Below the pieces are notes generated by a model, which ran no database searches, was not told the origin of the DNA, and was given only the letters and a program-made list of their open reading frames with translations. This document shows, piece after piece, positions 61,024-64,000 of a DNA stretch of 64,000 bases. The position numbers and the translations under genes were made by a program. How positions within the stretch are numbered: the stretch's first letter is position 1; every line of letters begins with the position of its first letter. Source of the DNA: CAUVKI01 sp963552605 (GTDB lineage Bacteria; Bacillota; Clostridia; Tissierellales; Peptoniphilaceae); NCBI GenBank assembly GCA_963552605.1, contig CAUVKI010000004.1, positions 23,080 to 87,079 of the forward strand. The letters run 5' to 3'.

Positions 61024-62373
61024 ATGAAGGATTACCAAGCTTTGTACAGGGAAAAACTTACCACTCCCGAAGAAGCCGTAAAAGTTGTGAAAAGCGGAGA
61101 TTGGCTCGAATATTCTCACGGTGCGGCTATACCCAATCTTTTGGATAAGGCTTTGGCAAAAAGAGCCGAGGAACTTTCAGACATAAATATCCGAGGGTTT
61201 TTGGTGTTCAGAGAACTCGCAATTTATGAAGCCAATGAGAGAGCAGGAAGAAATGTCTTTACCTTTAATTCTTGGCATTTCGGCGGAGTTGAGCGAAAGT
61301 GGTCGCAAAAGGGCTATGCTTATTTTAATCCGATGAGATATTGTGAACTTCCGGAGATGTACAGAAGAGAAGAAGATGTGGAAAGAATTGATGTGATGAT
61401 GTTGCAGACAACCCCGCCCGACTCAAGGGGAAGATTTAATATCGGTCCTGCAAACTCGCACACTTTGGAAGCGATAAGAAGAGCAAAGCATATAATAATC
61501 GAGGCGAACTCCAACTATCCTTTTATTCAAGGTCTATACGATGAAAGTATTCCCATGGAAATGGTGGATGCGATTGTGGAATCAAATGAGCCGGTTGATC
61601 TTATTTCAAACTCCGCACCTTCGGAAACGGATAAAAAAATAGCCGCCCTTGTTCTTCCGATGATCCCCAACGGAGCTACTCTTCAGCTTGGAATAGGTGG
61701 AATGCCAAATGCTGTGGGGGATATGATTGCGGAATCGGATCTTAAGGATTTGGGTATTCATACCGAAATGTATGTTGACAGTATGATGAAGATGACAATG
61801 GCGGGAGTTATTACGGGATTGAAAAAAAATATCGACAGAGGAAAGCAGGTGTTTTCCTTTGCCGCAGGTTCAAAAGAGCTTTATGAGTTTATGAATCACA
61901 ATCAGGAGATTGCAAGCGCACCCGTTGACTATGTGAACAGTCCTTCAGTGGTTGCAAAACTTGATAACTTTATTTCCGTAAACAATGCGATTAATTTGGA
62001 TTTATACGGTCAGGTTAATGCCGAGTCCGCAGGCTCAAAGCAGATAAGCGGAACGGGAGGACAGCTTGATTTTGTAATCGGGGCATATAATTCCAAAGGA
62101 GGAAAGAGCATACTCGCCCTCACTTCAACTTTCAATGATAAAAACGGTGTGAAGCAGAGCCGTATTCTTCCGACACTTCCTTTGAACTCAGTTGTTACCG
62201 ATCCCAGAACCACCGCTCATTACGTGGTGACCGAGTACGGAGCATTCAATCTGAAAGGAAAATCACTTTGGCAAAGAGCTGAGGGGTTGATTGGAATAGC
62301 GCACCCCGATTTCAGAGACGAGCTCATAAAAGAGGCGGAAAAATTAAATATTTGGAGAAAGAGCAATAAGTAA
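61024..62373 (+). CDS. but: Butyryl-CoA:acetate CoA-transferase-like enzyme
   Basis: 449-residue family-I CoA-transferase. The catalytic Glu is in GIHTEMYVDSMMKMT, preceded by LQLGIGGMPNAVGDMI. The region SKQISGTGGQLDFVIGAYNS is the signature seen in But enzymes of butyrate producers, as opposed to 4-hydroxybutyrate CoA-transferases. It exchanges CoA between butyryl-CoA and acetate to give butyrate and acetyl-CoA. Eleven bases after fprA; last gene of the operon, before a strong terminator. This suggests acyl-CoA of butyryl type as substrate for the fusion dehydrogenase. Related propionate or hydroxybutyrate specificity cannot be ruled out. Confidence 0.85.
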   Translation: MKDYQALYREKLTTPEEAVKVVKSGDWLEYSHGAAIPNLLDKALAKRAEELSDINIRGFLVFRELAIYEANERAGRNVFTFNSWHFGGVERKWSQKGYAYFNPMRYCELPEMYRREEDVERIDVMMLQTTPPDSRGRFNIGPANSHTLEAIRRAKHIIIEANSNYPFIQGLYDESIPMEMVDAIVESNEPVDLISNSAPSETDKKIAALVLPMIPNGATLQLGIGGMPNAVGDMIAESDLKDLGIHTEMYVDSMMKMTMAGVITGLKKNIDRGKQVFSFAAGSKELYEFMNHNQEIASAPVDYVNSPSVVAKLDNFISVNNAINLDLYGQVNAESAGSKQISGTGGQLDFVIGAYNSKGGKSILALTSTFNDKNGVKQSRILPTLPLNSVVTDPRTTAHYVVTEYGAFNLKGKSLWQRAEGLIGIAHPDFRDELIKEAEKLNIWRKSNK

Positions 62374-62380
62374 AAATAAA

Positions 62381-62411
62381 AAAAGCAGAGTTTGAAAGCT
62401 CTGCTTTTTTT
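62381..62411. terminator. Bidirectional terminator between but and tRNA-Val
   Basis: AAAAGCAGAG (62381-62390) pairs with CTCTGCTTTT (62399-62408), with T-runs on both strands. It ends the plus-strand operon and the minus-strand tRNA transcript. Confidence 0.85.
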
Positions 62412-62427
62412 ATTCTAAAAAAATAAA

Positions 62428-62500
62428 TGGACAATACAGGACTCGAACCTGTGACTTCCACCACGTCAAGATGGCACTCTACCAACTGAGTTAATTGTCC
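62428..62500 (-). tRNA. tRNA-Val (anticodon GAC)
   Basis: 73-nt cloverleaf on the minus strand: acceptor GGACAAT pairs with ATTGTCC, discriminator A, D-stem ACTC/GAGT with AGTTGGTA loop, anticodon stem CCATC/GGTGG with loop TTGACGT (anticodon GAC), T-arm ACAGG-TTCGAAT-CCTGT. The CCA end is not encoded. GAC reads GUC and GUU valine codons. Confidence 0.95.
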
Positions 62501-62517
62501 AAATTCCACTGAGTGCA

Positions 62518-62545
62518 ATTATACACTTATTAAGTAAAAATACAA
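62518..62545 (-). promoter_or_regulatory. Promoter of tRNA-Val
   Basis: Minus strand: TTGTAT (62540-62545), 16-base spacer, consensus TATAAT (62518-62523), 18 bases before the tRNA 5' end. Confidence 0.6.
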
Positions 62546-62564
62546 GTGTTTTCAAAAAAAATCA

Positions 62565-62597
62565 ACAAAAAAAGCTCTCGATTTTTTTCGAGAGCTT
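62565..62597 (-). terminator. Terminator of the serpin gene
   Basis: AAGCTCTCGA (62572-62581) and TCGAGAGCTT (62588-62597) form a perfect ten-pair stem; Ts follow on the minus strand. Confidence 0.85.
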
Positions 62598-62614
62598 AGG
62601 GGGAATTTTTTTGC

Positions 62615-63808
62615 TTAAATCGAAGTTTGAACTCCCATAAATACAGGGTTGTTGTCGTTATCAAGAATGATATAGATAAAGGGTCTGTCTAAAGTAACCC
62701 TGTGGATTACGGGCTTTTTTTCTGGTGTAGAACTACTTCCATACACACTAATAACCGTCGCTGCTGCCGCCTTTGTTCCCTCTCTATCCACTTCCACAAA
62801 AGTCTTGTGGATGATATCATACACATAAAGTCCTTTGGAATCACTCATCTTTGAGAAATTTGCCATACTCTTGTCAAAAGCGTCTTTCACTCCGTTATCC
62901 TGAAAGAGTTTTTTTAGGTTTGTTGCGTATTCGGCTTTATACTTGGGCATAACGGCGAAAACTTTGTCATCTCTATACTTTTCGTGGGATTTCAAAAGAT
63001 TTTCAATCTCTTTTTCGTCCAGCGACTCTAAGTATTTGTTAAAGTCCTCGTTCTCCTTAGGGAGTATTGCCAGATACTTAAAGTTTTTATTTCCTAAAAA
63101 TCCGAAGGATGACTTGTCTTCCACCGGAGCTTTGTTGGACGAGCCCTCGTAATATTTTACAAAAGCCTCCGCCTTGTCGCTTGAAAGATAGATTTTATCC
63201 TGAAAATCCATAAAGTCTTTGAGGGTTGTCTTACCGTCAATAGAGGTGAAAGGTTTTTTCACATAATTTCTTTCGTACTTGTTTATCCATTTCGCCTCAA
63301 AAGCCAGAGCGTTTACCAACACCGAGGGAGCATCGTTTACACTTTCGGTCACAATTTCTTCAATCATCTTGTCCGTTTTTTTGGAAACCCATTCATTGAT
63401 TTTTTTGGCATTTACTCCGTTGAATACCTCGGCGTTTAAATTCTTCTTGTTGTACTCCAAAAAATCTTTTCTTATAATGCCGCTAACCCACATTGAATTT
63501 GCAATTTTCAATTCTTTTTTGGGGGTGTTGTTATAAGACGAAAGCTCTTTTGTGAGTTTATCCCCGTTTAAAAGATAATCCTCAAGCTGTTTTTTGGTGT
63601 TTCCCTCCGCTCCGTTTATGAGCATTGCCGACGCTTCCACTACGGATAGAGGAGAGATCATAATATTTTTTTTGGTATACAATCTCTTGAGAGCATCAAA
63701 TCCGTTTTTGAATAAAGTATCTCTGAGTTCCGTTTCCCTTGCATAAGCTGAACTCCCCGAACAGATTGCAAGTAAAAGTGCCAAACTCAAGCATAATAAT
63801 TTTTTCAT
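62615..63808 (-). CDS. Secreted serpin (serine protease inhibitor family)
   Basis: 397 residues. Signal peptide KKLLCLSLALLLAICSGSSA, then the serpin core: KNIMISPLSVVEASAMLING, IANSMWVSGIIRKDFLEYNK, VNALAFEAKWINKYERNYV, MPKYKAEYATNLKKLF and the C-terminal RPFIYIILDNDNNPVFMG. The hinge REGTKAAAATVIS has Ala at P12-P9, as in inhibitory serpins. Counting from Gly P15 places P1 at a Ser in YGSSSTPE, but the loop is about seven residues longer on its C-terminal side than in antitrypsin, so P1 is uncertain. The ATG at 63808 follows GGAGGA. Single-gene unit; a role against host proteases is inferred. Confidence 0.92.
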   Translation of the reverse strand: MKKLLCLSLALLLAICSGSSAYARETELRDTLFKNGFDALKRLYTKKNIMISPLSVVEASAMLINGAEGNTKKQLEDYLLNGDKLTKELSSYNNTPKKELKIANSMWVSGIIRKDFLEYNKKNLNAEVFNGVNAKKINEWVSKKTDKMIEEIVTESVNDAPSVLVNALAFEAKWINKYERNYVKKPFTSIDGKTTLKDFMDFQDKIYLSSDKAEAFVKYYEGSSNKAPVEDKSSFGFLGNKNFKYLAILPKENEDFNKYLESLDEKEIENLLKSHEKYRDDKVFAVMPKYKAEYATNLKKLFQDNGVKDAFDKSMANFSKMSDSKGLYVYDIIHKTFVEVDREGTKAAAATVISVYGSSSTPEKKPVIHRVTLDRPFIYIILDNDNNPVFMGVQTSI

Positions 63809-63850
63809 ATCTTCCTCCTTCATAAATGGAAAGTTCCTCTTGTCCTTGTT

Positions 63851-63879
63851 ATTATAGTAAAAAATTCCGGAGTTTTCAA
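63851..63879 (-). promoter_or_regulatory. Promoter of the serpin gene
   Basis: Minus strand: TTGAAA (63874-63879), 17-base spacer, consensus TATAAT (63851-63856), about 43 bases before the start codon. Confidence 0.65.
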
Positions 63880-63959
63880 CCCATAATTTCCAAAGCGAAC
63901 TCCATTACAACAAATATTCCCCTCTCAAGAAATTTATCCATCTGTTCCAACTTTTAAAT

Positions 63960-63988
63960 TTGAACAAAAATACCCCCTGTGATACAAT
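63960..63988 (+). promoter_or_regulatory. Promoter reading out of the window
   Basis: TTGAAC (63960-63965), 17-base spacer, TACAAT (63983-63988). GAGGAG at the extreme end (63995-64000) looks like the ribosome-binding site of a gene beginning just beyond the window. Confidence 0.55.
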
Positions 63989-64000
63989 GACCGAGAGGAG

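Noticed and set aside
1..64000. CRISPR arrays or prophage
   Set aside because: No regularly spaced repeats and no capsid, terminase, portal, integrase or cas genes were seen.

Overview
The window looks like chromosome of a low-GC, anaerobic, butyrate-type Gram-positive (Bacillota). Reasons: clostridial gene orders (rodA-racemase-remA-gmk-rpoZ-coaBC-priA; glmU-prs-pth-mfd-prsA-like-flippase-YabN/MazG-hup-rqcP-divIC-S1; tilS-hpt-ftsH), strong GGAGG ribosome-binding sites, frequent TTG starts, a butyryl-CoA:acetate CoA-transferase, a flavodiiron protein and a likely ornithine racemase. A member of the Tissierellia/Peptoniphilaceae or a related family is my best guess, but I cannot fix the genus from sequence alone.

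Layout. 1-5.2 kb: 3' end of dnaE followed by thrC, thrB, an ornithine/alanine racemase-family gene and an unknown gene. 5.3-12.7 kb: an AraC regulator divergent from a six-gene transport operon (two TMD-NBD half-transporters of the YbtP/YbtQ/IrtAB kind, then an ECF S-component, EcfT and two EcfA ATPases). 12.9-14.0 kb: a nucleoside phosphorylase and a 42-codon ORF. 14.1-20.3 kb: a ParA-like ATPase with a small basic partner, and a 1593-residue protein joining a sacsin/Hsp90-type ATPase domain to an SF1 helicase, a candidate defence module. The 5.3-20.4 kb block interrupts otherwise housekeeping DNA and reads as accessory. 20.4-27.1 kb: housekeeping operon from one promoter upstream of rodA. 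27.1-28 kb: decayed transposase. 28-32.3 kb: a four-gene operon (Gx-type membrane protein, mtaD, trpS, a secreted GHL10-type glycosidase), followed by an Rpn-nuclease remnant. 32.9-35.8 kb: feoA-feoA-feoB plus a Cys-rich small protein. 35.9-51.1 kb: ftsH-hpt-tilS and the long glmU-to-S1 gene string. 51.3-54.1 kb: one secreted protein and one lipoprotein, both unknown. 54.2-56.4 kb: threonine to glycine pathway (tdh-kbl), divergent from a CLC transporter. 57.8-62.4 kb: operon of an acyl-CoA dehydrogenase/EtfA-C/rubredoxin fusion, a flavodiiron protein and a CoA-transferase. 62.4-64 kb: tRNA-Val(GAC), a secreted serpin, and a promoter pointing out of the window.

Most interesting items: (1) the three-domain acyl-CoA dehydrogenase fusion next to its likely rubredoxin-dependent oxygen reductase, which suggests a self-contained electron path from acyl-CoA to O2; (2) the Hsp90-like-ATPase/helicase giant with the ParA pair; (3) the AraC/YbtPQ-like/ECF cluster with a pair of near-identical 16-bp direct repeats flanking its divergent promoters; (4) a YabN/MazG protein whose MazG metal ligands are largely lost. 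All functions are read from sequence motifs and gene context; nothing was searched or computed.
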